Assembly: GCA_008360955.1 (NCBI GenBank)
Contig: LUCM01005536.1
Span: 1-64,000, forward strand
Direction: 5' to 3'
Source of the DNA: Fasciolopsis buskii
Taxonomy: Eukaryota; Platyhelminthes; Trematoda; Plagiorchiida; Fasciolidae
Length of the DNA: 64,000 nucleotides
Within the stretch, counting starts at the first letter, position 1, and every line of letters begins with the position of its first letter. Shown in pieces: positions 9,184 through 22,441 of the stretch. The notes below the pieces were generated by a model. That model was not told the DNA's origin. It worked only from the letters and a program-made list of their open reading frames with translations, and ran no database searches. Made by a program: the position numbers and the translations under genes.

Positions 9184-11117
9184 TCATTGAGACCTGAGAC
9201 CACCCTGGTGAAGCCGTGGGTGACATTTTAAGGTCATCCCTTCCCGAAGAAATGTGAGGTCCCAAGAGTTCACTGAAAACTGCGGGTCAGTGCGTACTCT
9301 TGTTTTGCACATGGAGGTGACTGCTGTTCTTCCCTGCAATGTACTACTCGTCAGAGGATTTGAGACATCCAATGTACCATGCCAGCCAGTGCCACAAACT
9401 GGGTTGACGGCCTGAAGTACTCATGGTTTACCATCCTTCTTTTCACGTACCCCGGAGGTCTCCCGAATGGCTACAAGTTTGTACAGTTTAATGGTTAAGA
9501 CCAACTGCGTGGTCGGACTCTTGTAATTTTCGATCCTCAGTGGCATCCCCACCTGGACCACCAGGCCCTTAGAGCGTCGGTATCATTCTGTACTAGGCTG
9601 TCCCAGGGACAGTCAGCAATTAAACGACTGGAAGAACTGACTTCCCCCTTTAGGGCATCGATGAACGGTTATTCATTCTCTGCACAATCCATACCCTTTC
9701 GGCAATATCCGTTCCAAACCTACACCCAAATTCCTAGCATGAAAACACAAGAGGAAGCGCTGCGCTATTTTTATTCTGTTGTCACACGAAGTGTGATCAG
9801 TACTGCCATGGCTTCGATGACTGCCACCAGATGCTGCCTACGAGGCTGAAAGTCGTGCTTGATGATGATCCCTAAATCCTTAACTTCAAAATGGGAGCCC
9901 AGCCGTCTGCTGAAGACTCCGTCTGCTTTTGTTGCCAGAAACTGAGAACATGTAAGATGTTATTAGATCCAATCCAAGCGATCATCGTTCAGCCGCCTCC
10001 TAACCTCGAGGTACATCATCGCCTGCTAACTTGACACCATCAGCGTTAGCCAGTTTCCAAATAACGTCGTTCATAAGCAGGAAGACCAGGCGAGGTCCTA
10101 ACGCAAGGCCTTGAGCTGCTGCGCTCCTGACACTTTCTGATCTGAATTCGTAGCAGCCTATTCGTGCCGTGAAATTACGCTTGCCAAAAAATACGTCACA
10201 CATTGCCAAGCTGAACGATTCAAATCCTAGGGCGGCGGTTCAATGTCCAGCAGAAGGCGGCCCATGTAGTCGAAGGCTTTACTAAAGTCCGGGTAACAGA
10301 CCTCGATTGCTCTGCTTTCATCCATTCAGCGAGATTTTTGTGGAAACATCAAGAGGTTGATTAGGCATGACATTTTCTTGACAAACCCGTGCTGCGCCGA
10401 ATTCAACGGCTTATTGCTTACTAGGTGCAAGCACAATCGGTTTCCATTTGTCCCATGTGGGAAACTGCACGAGGCCGATGCCAGACTTGCCGGCCTGTAG
10501 TAGTCAACCTTTGGATAGAACCCGATTTGTTTCATTCCATCACTGTGGCCAATCTCTGGTCCGTCGGAAGTTCCCCCGGCCTAAGCGATAAATTGCAGAG
10601 TTCCATTAAAGATATGTAGAAAACGTTCGCAATGGGCTCGCCAACTGAGTGAACGCCATCCGGTCATGCCGATTTGTGGTCCTTCAGGGCCCCTAGCTTT
10701 AGCGGCGATTCGCCTTTATTTGCCCTCAGTATATCTTGTTTAATCACCTTCCCGGCCCATTGGAAGTCCCCGGGAATTTTCGGTTGCCGCTGGCGTTGTA
10801 AATTGTTAAGGAATATAAGAGAAGCTTCTGCTAAATCTCTCTCCGTAACAGCTATTATACTACCATCTAACTCCAAGTTTGCCACGTATTTAAGTATGGC
10901 CTCTTAAACCACGTATGCGTATAAAACATTGCCGGTTGTGTTTTCTCATCCCGGAATACTTTCTTTCCATAACCAAACTCAGTGGCCTTTTGTTCCGCTC
11001 GGGCCTTTTTAAAACTCTTGCATATGTAGCATATGTGCCATGGAAGGCATAATCCTTGCATTGAGCCCTCAATCGCCTTCGGGATTCAGTCGCCATTTCT
11101 GCCCCGGGCTTTGTCAT
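9184..11117 (-). pseudogene. Decayed CR1/jockey-like LINE reverse transcriptase
   Basis: Blocks run in order on the minus strand. A pre-RT block lies at 11061-10900 (GYGKKVFRDEKTQPAMFYTH). LGALKDHKSA is at about 10700-10664. YYRPASLASASC and LVSNKPLNSAQHGFVKKMSC lie at 10510-10360, equivalent to 'NYRPvSLtS' and 'S.QHGFrkgrSC'. Motif A is VCYPDFSKAFDYM at about 10320-10260. Motif B is SAAAQGLALGPRLVFLLMND at about 10125-10060. A degenerate motif C, KLAGDDV, is at about 10030-10005, and SYFEVKDLGIIIKHDFQP follows at about 9900-9840. Frames shift and stops intervene, so the copy is inactive. A fragment out of the usual order (DTDALRAWWSRWG) lies at about 9600-9550, showing rearrangement. Confidence 0.8.
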
Positions 11118-11410
11118 GGACAGTGAATTAAAAGGGATTTAGGTTCCTGTTGGAGCTCAGTATTATCGGATGTAAAAACTTGAATGTGGTCGAAGCAACT
11201 ACTGTAATTTTTGTTTCATACATTTGGATTTGATAAACAATTATACCTATAAGCGCGGACGTGATACCACTTCGAAAATTGTACCTCTCAAAAAACAGAA
11301 AAGTTTAATTCCCGCGCAGTGTTTGAAGCCTAGGATACCCGCGGAGAACACATCGATCTAGATTCTTGTTTGATTGTTGCCGTCACTACTTTTCTGCACA
11401 CATTCAACTG
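11118..11410. other. Unassigned
   Basis: AT-rich stretch between two LINE pieces, with no feature recognised. Confidence 0.3.
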
Positions 11411-11600
11411 AATTACTGTTCACCGATGCCCTGACGAGGGAAGTTAGTTCTTCCAGTCATTTACTAGCTGGCAATAAAAACCTATAGCCTATCCCAGGGA
11501 CAGCCTGGTACAGATGGATCCTGACGCTCTAAGAGCCTGGTCGTCTAGATGAGGAATAACATTTGGCGTCGAATACTTTAAGATTCTAGCGACCTATCCG
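11411..11600 (+). repeat. LINE fragment, inverted partner of 9535-9670
   Basis: Plus-strand GATGCCCTGACGAGGGAAGT, AGTTCTTCCAGTC, CCCAGGGACAGCCT and GACGCTCTAAGAGCCTGGT match, with scattered substitutions, the reverse complement of 9535-9670. The two are diverged copies of one LINE segment about 1.8 kb apart in opposite orientation. Confidence 0.65.
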
Positions 11601-12310
11601 GATGCAGTCATGGGACGAAATTCTCGATCACATAGCCGGTTCACTTGCCCTCTCTTTTTTTCTGGTCCCCACATGATAAGTTTGACCAGATCGTTTTCGT
11701 ACGAAAGACCACATATTTTCTAATCCAGTGCCATGCGCAAAACATATGGCATTTGGCGATCGGCGACTCTATTCTCCATGACCCAGTGTGTCTCCGTCAA
11801 GTGCCAGCCAAAGAACAAGTCAATCATTTTACTTTCTCCACTGGGAACGCTCACCTCTAACAAGTACGGTTGCCTAGACAGCGGAATTTGAGGCCCGCAT
11901 CAGCAAGTCGGCCGGTGCAAAGGAATAATTTTGTCCGACCGGTAGCCACGACCTAGGATCCGCCGGCCGAGCTTACTGCCACTGACTTCGGGTTCTTTAA
12001 AACGTGGTATCTTTGCGATGATTATTCACCCATCAAATTCGTAAAAAACCCTTGTGAAGATGTCAAACGCCTTTGCCTGCCCTGTAAGGATGGCCAATCC
12101 CAAAGCAACTTCTTCCTAAAGACTTGCTTTTTGGTTGCATTGGGAAATCCAGTAAACCACAATAGTCTTTGAAGTATCGCACTGTGCACCGTCTTTGCCT
12201 GATATAGTAGGATGTATGCTAGTCTAAATAGACCACCCCAACGCCGTTAGCTTTTATCTAACAAGTTCTTGCACGGGGCCAATATGGCAGGCCCCTGCCT
12301 TTTTGCCATT
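11601..12310. other. Unassigned repeat-like DNA
   Basis: Continues the 11411-11600 plus-strand fragment and runs into a minus-strand endonuclease piece. One 71-codon frame (11645-11860, +) has no recognised motif. Confidence 0.3.
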
Positions 12311-12700
12311 CTACAGCACTTTTCCAAGGGGCATATAGAGCTTCGGACGGCCGGAAATTATTCGGTCAAGAGGAAGAAATTTGCACTCAGAAGGGGCCAC
12401 GCCGTCAAGCAAAACGCCGTGTACTTGCCCATTGGTGCACCCAGCCGTGGCCCTTCGCAGCATGATGCAATCAGCTGGTAGACAGCTGTGTCGGAATCTG
12501 ATGTCAACTAAGTTTGTAGTAATTAGTGAAACCTTCGACGTTCGCCTCGCGATGAAGACGGAGTAGAGCTCCCGCTTCTTCCGCCCACGGTTCTGAAACT
12601 GTAACGGCAGATAACTGAGGATATCTAGCAACATGTACATTGTGTCCAGGTCCATCTCAAGTCCAGGTAACTTTGGGCTGTAGCGCAGTTGTGCTTCCAT
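12311..12700 (-). pseudogene. LINE APE-type endonuclease N-terminal fragment
   Basis: An open 129-codon frame contains NRGRKKRELYSVFIARRTSK, VSLITTNL and then ADCIMLRRATAGCTNG followed by GVLLDGV. This follows the pattern of a LINE endonuclease N-terminus: 'NaRSl..K..eL......', 'i..vTET.L', '..y...R.dR....GGGvll'. The catalytic Glu of TET has become Asn. It is probably the 5' part of the minus-strand element at 9184-11117, now split by about 1.2 kb. Confidence 0.65.
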
Positions 12701-14581
12701 ATTTTCAGTTAAGCCATGGTGTAAATGTCTTTGGTACCCCTTGCCTCGAGCATTTAGCCGTTAGTCAACTTTCGGGCAGCTGTAAAAGGCTGCCCGAACA
12801 AATATCTTGTATTTTTCTTTGCCCTGCGCAGTCTCCAACCTTGAACTACCAGCAATAGCCTCCTTCGCTCAATTTTGACAATAGCATGAAAGATACAGTA
12901 TTCTCTGCCTTGGCCAATATCTCTGATCCAATAAAACTATGGAACTAATTCGTTAACTTGTAATTAAACCCGAGGCACCTACCCAATATCAGCATTTATG
13001 CGCTGAGTAGGCTGCCCGGCGATTGAGCTGGATGAATTAGGCGCTTAAAAACCTTCATTGTCTATTCCACATATGTCCCCAGTCTGACTTTCAAGAGGAA
13101 GCCGCTTCGCCTTCTGCGTCCCGACTTTCTCTGATCTCTCGGCCTTCCGTTTGTCCTTGGCCAACTGCATCTCCAATCTGGCAATCCCATGCTTACAAAC
13201 ACCTCTGTCCTTAAAGCCAGCATCTTTAAAGTGTTAGGAGGCAGAAGAAATGCTAGTAAATCGAAAAGATTTGAGTGACTCAAAAGTAATCACAATGATT
13301 ACTGCTGAACCATGTTGCATTTCCGCATATTTTTCAGTCATGTATTGTTTTGTTTCTTTCGCAACTTACTACTCTGGGGATGGTAAGCAGCGCGCTTCCA
13401 AAGTAGAATACAAATCCAATAAACAGCAGACTCGCAATTTCCGCGAAACTGGATTATAAAATTAATCAATATGAAATCTGAAACGAATCCGAAATATGCG
13501 AATTAAAGACGAGAACGGGTGTCAAGGTACATGAAAGTGCACATAGTTTACCCCGGTCCCAAAAGATGGATCATCAAGGTCGTTAGGTGACAAACTTTGG
13601 AACAAACGGAAACATATCCAGGTAAGGCACCAAAGGCATTTATGCGGCAGCCATTTCAATAATTCTGATAAAATGTCGCATTTTTAATCTGTTGCCCTTG
13701 ACCTTAAAATACACTGGACTAAATGAGGGGCCGCAACTTATTCTTGGCTCACTTAAAGTTGATTTAGAAGCCACGAATGATCCTGGAACGTCTGTGGTGG
13801 CACAAAGTCGGTACATTGTTGCACGGAAATTAAATCGTTATTCAAATTATCGGTTTTATGATTTCCGACTGACCGAAATCGACCATTTTAGATTGTGGGC
13901 ACCGCTATGTGGGATGTTAGCTTTCTCAGAAACAGTGAAAGAGGAAAAACAGCACGGGTGTTATTGATTGAGCGTTCGACTATGGTATTATGCAAATAAG
14001 TTAATTTGGCTAAACTATCTTGGAGAATGATGTTCTAGGTGAGCCATTTAGATGAGGCGACAACAGGGATATGAACAGCCAACTAAGTGGATGCACGTGA
14101 CCAGCTTTTCAGCCGCACGTACCAAATCATTCAACATTTCTGGAGCTCCGCATAATGCGGTAAAAAGTGCAAGTATATTTGTGAATAAGGTGAGGGTCCT
14201 CCTACTACTTCGGAGGCATCGAGTAAAATTCGAGCGGTGACCACGAGAAGATTAGTATGAATCTGATCTACCAGCTTCTGGCAGAATTTAATTCCAATCG
14301 ATCATTTCAATAGGCGTTAACATATTTGGATTCTTTGGACTAGACAGAAAACAATTTTATTGGTTTGGAGTGAAATGAAAAGGCACATCCTTGCTGTTGT
14401 TCACGGAAAGGCTGCAAAAATAATGCTTTATCATGATGGACATTTTCACAGCACCGAAAATAAGATTGTTAGTACCACGGCGTTGGAAAACCTTGCCTCT
14501 GGTTGCATGAAAGCGTTAACATTTTGTCATTAGATTTGAGAACATGTATGCACGCTGGTCAGACAAAGTGAGGAGGTAGGC
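12701..14581. other. Unassigned intergenic DNA
   Basis: Several frames of 60-90 codons (13062-13283 on minus, 13692-13967 on plus) carry no recognised domain. No tandem repeat or clear LINE motif is seen. Confidence 0.35.
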
Positions 14582-14948
14582 AGAAGTGGAGTAGGTTTGT
14601 GTGGGTATAATGAAGTGGTGGTGGTGTTTCAGAAGGAGGAGAGGAGGAGGAGATTTCTGGCTGGGTAAATACGGACGAAAAGGAGACATTAGTTGTATGG
14701 GGTAAGTCTTTGTGCTTGGGCCGAGGCTTTGGTAAGCGGAGGTTGATGGTAGTGCCGATATGACGGCGGAGGTACGCTTAATGGGGCCATAGACGTCTGC
14801 CTGGAAAATCTTGCGCAACAGCAAAGGCTTCTGGCAGGGAACAGCTGGTGCACTGCTAGGTCTTTTAAATTTGCGATGCGAGTCTGTGGAATTCTTTCGG
14901 CTTGGAAATTCTCTCGGCAGTGTAATTTCGGTCCCCGTGAAACGAAAG
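14582..14948 (-). repeat. 367-bp inverted duplicate (left copy)
   Basis: The reverse complement of this segment matches 19867-20233 without indels (paired coordinates sum to 34815); one substitution was seen by eye. It ends sharply on both sides. Read on minus it encodes TEITLPREFPSRKNSTDSH and, later, SPPPLLLLKHHHHF, with a polypurine tract near 14625-14655 on plus. The right copy lies upstream of a LINE endonuclease, so the segment may come from a LINE ORF1 or leader region. Confidence 0.85.
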
Positions 14949-17900
14949 GTCAGTTTAAAGCAAGCCGGGTTATCCAACAGAGACGAGAATCGGCGCAGGC
15001 TCTGGGGTTATAATTTCCAAAATGTTAACAAGGCCCGTTGAATTCGACAAGTTGCTCTCTAATATCTGCGCCCTCTCTTGGTCTTCGATGACAATTCATT
15101 AGATGAAAAGGGTAATGGGCTCATTACCCACAGCTGAGAGGCAACCTTAGAGCATTCTCTAGAGTTATTTGGGGGAGAATATTATTGGCTGGCCTAATTC
15201 GTTGTATCATGCAGTAAGACTTTATATCTTTGGTTGGAATTCTGCGGTCTGAGAGAAAAACACGGGCCAACTCATGCATCGTGATCCTATAGGTGCTATC
15301 GCCTTAACAACAGCCGGATCAAACATCCGATTGGTTAAACGCATCTCTAAAAAATACTTTCTAAGGAATAGTATAAAAAGTAAGTAATTTATACTTGATT
15401 GAAAGAATGCTTTCGAGAGGTTTCGGAAAGTTTACATGAAAACATGCCTAGGTGTACCAACTGGTTTGCCCACTCATAAAATCAAGCAATCTTAGCAATC
15501 GACGTAATGCAATATAGTGCAAAAACGTTTAAATAATGATCGGATCATATTTGGAAATGTGGCAGCCTAACTTGAGCAAATGTTAAAGAAATGAGTAGTG
15601 ATCAAATAAAAGTTTTATGCTTGAGTGAACTTAGTGAATATTTGGATTAAGAGAACCGTCCTGACTCTGCTAAAAATACCAGAGCAGCACCTTATTTTAC
15701 AAGAAAGAGGCAACAGAGACAACTCATAAAGAGAACCGGTGTAGCACAGACGTCACTGATAATACGTGATTATTCCGAAGGTCTCAAGACTGCAGATGTC
15801 TGGCTGCATGTCGGCTTGGATTTGGTTTTCACGGAGAGCTTTCTTCCTGTCTACAAATTTGGATTCCGGATGGACCAGGCAGGTCAAGTTGAAGCTAAAA
15901 TGGAGGTTTACAGTTACGGTTAGCGTGTAAGCGTTCTGCAGTTTCAGAGCCCGCCTTTCATACTTACTGAATTTACCTATACACATTGTCTGTGGTTTGA
16001 GTTCCATAAAGATTGGGGATCTTAGTGGTTAAATTTAATTTTGCGGAAAAAATATCGGCAACGTATATCGGCCAAATGAGGAAAGGAAATTACTTTATTG
16101 TACAAAAATGCATCAAACCCATTCAAGTTCCGTTTTTGGATGAAAACGAGGGAGGTTGGAAGTGGTAATGAAATGCCAATTTTGTGTCAACCCGCGATGC
16201 CGGTGATATTGCAACAGAGACTCAACTTTTATCCAGTCTAGCCATAGAGACGCACTTCTGTAAAGACTGCTCCAGAATACTAATATGCCAACAGATGACG
16301 ATGAACTCCCAGAAGCATTTTGCTGTCTTGTTAGGTGTTTCAGGTTTGCGCTCGTAAATGATTGATCCATCATCCTCGAGGAGAAATAAATGAAGTTCAG
16401 AAACTGTTCCTCTCCGGCTACGCCCTCCTGAGAGAAGGTGATGGTGGTGGAGTAAATAGCTCTCTCGGTAAATCTATAATCTCCAAGCAACGTGACATTT
16501 TGTCGGCCTTCGACTGGTCCTGTTCAATCAAATCACAGAATTTAGCACACTAAGTGTTTACTTTGTGGCTAACCTACCCTTACCCGGAGTGTTCGAAGGA
16601 TCCATATGCAAGATGAAATTCCGTTTTTTAAATTTCATTTTAGCCCCAGAAATTATGGCATATGCAGATATTTTGCTTTCGCCTGACGGGGCTAAAATTA
16701 CACATTTTAAAGGGTCAGAATTCAGAAAAATTGTGGTCTTAGGAATTTTTATGACTTGAAAATGGAATCTATGACGTTCGATACGGTATAGTGAAAAACG
16801 GCAATCTTAGGCACTCGCAGTCTCTCAGGGGCAAAGTCCGGCCGGTAGACTAAAATTTAGCCAGGTCAACTGCTGGTTGCTTCTAGAGTCCTCACTTAAA
16901 TTGGGACGCAAAGGTCTATAGTTGTTCCAACTGTATATTTGACTAGAACGAGGGTTGGGGAAAGGATAAACGGGGCGCAAATGTGATGATCCGCAATGGT
17001 TTCAGCAACCCGCATGGGAGCTCCTGGAAAATTTTCTGTAAGTTTCGGAACCACTGCCAATTGCGTGGCTTTTTTGCTGTGGCCCAGGTGCTTAGTAGAC
17101 CGATGCCTACTGACTCAAATTAGAATACCCTTCTTATGCCTTCGGAAGTGATCTCAAATTTTTTACACAGATTTTTTGAAACCCTTAAATTTACCTCGGC
17201 TCTTCGACAGGGACATAAGCCAAACCTACACAAGCAACCATCTAGGTTCGCCCTGGGGAGTACAACGAAATTTGCAGGCACGTGTTTGCCGTTTGTCCTC
17301 TGGTGGCGCGTGAGTAGGAGGTGCGAGTCAGCCGTGAGGATCGCATCCTGGGGATTTGTTCTATGTCCGTGTTGGGATACGAGCCTGGTAGTGCATCCAA
17401 GTCCCTACACTGATTCATCAAAACTCCATTAGCCAGGGCCCACCGACTTATGAGGTCAAAAGAGTTCGCAACGTGACCACTCATAATCATTGGTGAAAAG
17501 TATGGCCACATTCATGGAATATTTGTAGTTAGTGATTAGTATGTCTAAAGGTAAGACTGGTTTGGCTTCAAATGAGCCAGTTGGGCAGAACAAATGTTGA
17601 TTCCAAGACATTTCTGCCTTCGGGCTAACAGGGGAGCTGCTAAAATGTTTCCGATACTTGAAAAATCTCCGTTCAAAAGTCACAAAGCAAGTCAACAGAC
17701 AACCTTGATTTTAGTGTTTCACAACTGACTACATACGGCATGCTTTTTAGGCACTGGGATAGGCTGAAGAAACATAGTAGGAACAGTAACTAAGAGGGAT
17801 TCGGAACAATACGTCTGTATTGATACTGTGTAATGGGCGTCATGACGGTCAATTAATGTTGATAATTGCGTCGATGGTCGGTTCAGTAGGCCAGACCTCG

Positions 17901-18700
17901 AGAAGATTTTCTGAAAGGGTACAATGAAATTGCCATAGATGGTCAAACAAATAGTAATAAAGCATAGACGAACGACAGTTACAATAGACCTGATGGAATT
18001 GGATCACAAATCAACATGCATGAAGTTTTCATCCCTTCTACATAGTTGATGTCATGGCTTTCTGGCTTTCCTTACATTGCCCATCGCAGCGAATTGCCTT
18101 CCCAGTCTTTAGTCATCTGAAGTGATTTGAGGTAGCCATAACAGCTTCTTCTTTCGTCATGAAAATTTGCCAGTTTTCTCGACCCTTTACATGGACCTGA
18201 TCCCCTAATAACAATTCTGCTAATTTTTACCCGAGATTTAAATGTGATGCTGATAGTTTCGACAGAGCTTTCTACTGAACGCCATCCTATTGTACATCGT
18301 CAGCACAATCGACTTATTTATCTCTTTCAACCATTGTCTGCACCTAGTGGGCTTTCTACTCCTTTTCTTGTTCACCAGTATCCTCACGTATCGACACCGC
18401 CCGAAATCAAAGTGACCCTTGGACTGATCGATAGTTTTGCCGTGTTTTCGCATTTCCGCAATAGCCGACGATTCTTTCTAGCAGCCATCGAAATTAGCTT
18501 GACTTAGTCTTTATTAAGTGGTTATGGCATAAAACCGTTTCTGAGTAGGTAGAACTCATCTCCAAATAAGTTATTGGAGTGTTTTTTCTGTTGTACTCTA
18601 TTTCGACTAACCTTTGACTGCCACTATACTGGTATTGGTACACGCTCATTTCAGACACCGTCTCATTAGATCGACCAAGGAATCCTCACTCATTTTCCCC
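14949..18700. other. Unassigned DNA between the 367-bp inverted copies
   Basis: No gene recognised. Frames such as 16113-16490 (-) and 17136-17432 (+) have no identifiable motifs. The sequence is AT-rich, with no tandem repeat seen. Confidence 0.35.
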
Positions 18701-19866
18701 TCTACGATTTGGCACAACCACCGGCACCCTCAGGTATATCGTTTAACATACAACTATACAACTATACACTTTATCTCGCTATGTTGAATTGGCAGTCTCT
18801 GAGCCTAAAAGTACCAAAGCCACATTTGTTAGACGCGCCGAGTCCACAGCCTCACAACCCATTGGCTGGCCCACAGCGTGCATTGTTAGTGTCGCAGACG
18901 TGTTCGTGGCGACTCATAATACATTACGAAAATTAGAGCGAACGATTCACGAGATAAACGGCAAATTTCTACTGATTAAATCAGTGATCACAAACCTACT
19001 TCCTATCACCTATCTAACTTGGACGCCCGGAAACCCACCACGCGAACATCTTGCCACATTCTGTCGGGCCATCAACTCAATATCCCCAGCAATTTAGCAG
19101 CGACACTTAAGGTCGTCTGATGCTATGGTTAATAATGTTCCTGACCGCATTGGACTAGACTTTTAAAAGCACTGTCTTCTCTACTTGCAATATGACAGGG
19201 CACCCCTGCCACTGTTTGAGACTAAGTAAACTAGATTTGAGCAGATCATGTCCTGTATTGTAGCAGTTTCTTAGCCCCGCTGATGCAGAGCAGTCTTTGA
19301 GGAGTAAGGCTATGATGGCCTCAACTACCCCGTTAAAATCCATCAAAATTCTCCCCGGAAAAAGCACCTATTGAAAGGGGGGCGCTCGGACGGCAGGCAA
19401 ATGAGAAACCGAAAACAGTTCCACCAAAAATAAATTCCCCCAAGCTATCCGGCATTGCTCAGAGCTTGTATGCAGACTGGTACTTGTGACCCTACCACGG
19501 CCATGGACAATTGTTGGCTTAGGCAGCCCATTACTATCTCCATTGCTAGGACCCTTCGAAAATCATCCGCATATAAAATTCTCTCCCATGGCCACAATAG
19601 TGTTTCCCCTCCTCACGAAGCGAAAACGTCTGTCACCAATGAAAACTCGCCCTGCTCCATCCAGAAACTTAAAACACTAGTAATCGAAGATTAACTTGCG
19701 CTCATACCCTCAACAAGCAACACGCTACTACGGGGTGAAACAAAGCTGGCGTTATTAGCCCAGCGATTAAACTACGGCGACCCATCCGTAATGAAGTTTT
19801 TTGTAAGCCACAACACACGGAGCCTCAACTTCCTGACTGCAACCGCGCATACATTCCACTGCTGGA

Positions 19867-20233
19867 CTTTCGTTTCACGGGGACCGAAATTACACTGCCG
19901 AGAGAATTTCCAAGCCGAAAGAATTCCACAGACTCGCATCGCAAATTTAAAAGACCTAGCAGTGCACCAGCTGTTCCCTGCCAGAAGCCTTTGCTGTTGC
20001 GCAAGATTTTCCAGGCAGACGTCTATGGCCCCATTAAGCGTACCTCCGCCGTCATATCGGCACTACCATCAACCTCCGCTTACCAAAGCCTCGGCCCAAG
20101 CACAAAGACTTACCCCATACAACTAATGTCTCCTTTTCGTCCGTATTTACCCAGCCAGAAATCTCCTCCTCCTCTCCTCCTTCTGAAACACCACCACCAC
20201 TTCATTTTACCCACACAAACCTACTCCACTTCT
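19867..20233 (+). repeat. 367-bp inverted duplicate (right copy)
   Basis: Inverted, nearly identical partner of 14582-14948; the single difference noticed is T here against A in the reverse-complemented left copy, in CATTTTACCC. Flanks of the two copies do not align. The copies are separated by 4918 bp. Confidence 0.85.
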
Positions 20234-21712
20234 ACCTCCCTCCACATGTACTCCCAACACCTCGGGTTACCCACTTACTGGCATAATGAAAAACTTCGTA
20301 GGCCCTCGTGTTTCCTCGTTTCCAGTATCTTCCGCTGTATTTTATTCAAAATCCACTAAAGTGGACCTAATACCATCTGCTTACCCGTTTATTCTCATTT
20401 TTAGTTACTCCTTTCACACCCTTTCTCTCTGATTTTGCAACACCACTCACTACGCTTCGACGGCAAAATAGCCCTCTCTTTTGCGCTAATTAACTGTCGT
20501 TCTGTTCGAAAAATATTCAGCCACTTAAAATGCTTTGCTGTGTTTTCCAAATCAGTTATGATCTTTAACACTGAGTCCTGAATTTGCGAAGATACACCTA
20601 ATAGTGTGACTTCTGTTTCGTTATATCAATCTTTTGGATATACTAGAAAGGACCGCCGCGGAAGCGGTTGCGTTTTGTGTGTATGGCGTGGTCTATCACC
20701 CTGCGTTCTAACGCGTCCTACACTCGAACTGATCCAAGAATCGGCATGGCTTACTTCAGGGGTTCGTCCCGTGTTATGCATAATTCCTGTATCTATCGCT
20801 CTCCATCTCACTGTAATTAGGCTCCCCCTCCTAACGGACGCATTTGAGCCACTTGATTCCGTCCCTTCAAAATCCAAAATCATGCCCGCAGGCTTCAATC
20901 TCCCTGGCGTAACCTTGTCCACGATCACGGCCCCATCAAACCTAATGTCATTCGTCTCCCGCCTGTCTCGCGGGGTTATGTATGGCACGTAACTGCACCC
21001 ACTATAAATAATATACTAGATCTCATCTTTACACATACTGATCATCACACCTTGGTTTACGTTGGGAGTAAGCCTCCAGGGTGTAGCCACCGGGTCGTTC
21101 ACGGTAGAATCCATGGGGATGCCTCTCTCCCTAATCGTCTTATCGACACAACTCACCCACCTTACCTTAAATTGCAGCACCTACCCTCTCTAGTACGCCA
21201 ACTTTACTGAGGAAGCTTTTTCTAGCGACTGACAAACAGAGAGTTGTGAAAGAATGTTTTCGCAACATGGCCAGCTGCATCTCGAAACTGACCATTATGG
21301 AACGAATGATTAAAGACAAGACTTCACCACTTAAGTCCCTAAAAGTCGAATAGGCTAAGTTGCAACAGCTCTATGCACAGCTAAGTGTTTTTTTCAAGTT
21401 TATTCATTTGTACCATCTGTCTGACACTATCTCTCGCCTAAGTGAATCTTTCCTTCGGAAAGAAGAATCTAGGTCGCTGAGTCATTATAATCACCCCATA
21501 AAACTTTCAATGCTATATAAATCAAGATCCCATGAATGTAAGACATCAGTTAACTTCCTAATTTTTCCTGATGGCGAGTCTGCGACAACCACAAAGGACA
21601 TAGTCGGGACGTTCAATCAATATTTTATCCCCTCCATGGCCCCAGTTACAGCCAGTGACCCACCCAGCCACAGAACAGGATTAACCTTATCTTATCTACT
21701 GTTTCCTTTGAC

Positions 21713-22441
21713 GTTAAGACTATTGCACGACACTTAGCGAATTTCAAACCAGGGGATCTCCAAGGCCCTGACGGCATCCCTCCAACAGCTGTCCTTAACC
21801 GTGGCCCCAACTTACCCTCGCTACTGCTCAACCTCTTTACGCTTTCATTTAACTCTGGGGAATTTCCGGTCATCTGGAAGCACTCTGTAATAACCCCTAT
21901 CCATAAGAGGGGGTCTCCGCATGATACGTCCAATTACCGTCCCATCAACCACACGCCTGTTATCTCCATGGTTATGGAGAAGGTGGTAAAACGATCCATC
22001 GAGGACAAACTTCTAGCCTCCAACCTCCTCAGCCCCAAACAGCACGGACTTCCCCGATCTCGTTCTTGCTCCATCTGTCAATTTGACTTCCTGAACCTTC
22101 TAACTAATCTAGCGAACAAGGGTATGGCATTCGCAGCCATCCACCTCGACATGGCAAAGACATTTGACCGTGCCCCTCATCTGCACCTTTTATCCAAAGT
22201 ACGCTCCTTTGGCATCACCGATCCTCTTCTATCCTGGCTCGCGTCTTACCTAATCCAAAGATCACAGGTGGTCTCCCTTGAAGGCATTATCTCCAATCCC
22301 AGACCTGTTACTAGTGGCGTCGTACAGGGCAGCATACTTGGTCCCCTGCTGTTCCTTTTGTACATTATTGGTGCACTAGATTCAATATCTCGCGGCGTCC
22401 TTTTCCTGTTTGCCGATGACAAAAATGGTTTACCCTCTTAA
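21713..22441 (+). pseudogene. LINE reverse transcriptase core, motif C intact, frameshifted after it
   Basis: About 243 codons are open in one frame. Blocks in order are NFKPGDLQGPDGIPPTAV, FPVIWKHSVITPIHKRG, SNYRPINHTPVISMVMEKVV, SPKQHGLPRSRSC, HLDMAKTFDRAPHLHLLSKV (motif A, Asp present), RPVTSGVVQGSILGPLLFLL (motif B) and LFLFADDKNG (motif C, FADD intact). The frame stops seven residues after FADD. Just downstream another frame resumes as VYPLKSNEVSTAVRDIFADL, so a single small indel likely explains the stop. Confidence 0.88.

Noticed and set aside
20606..20992. Overlapping open frames on both strands as separate genes
   Set aside because: The plus frame contains decayed LINE endonuclease blocks (RKDRRGSGCVLCV); the minus frame is its shadow.
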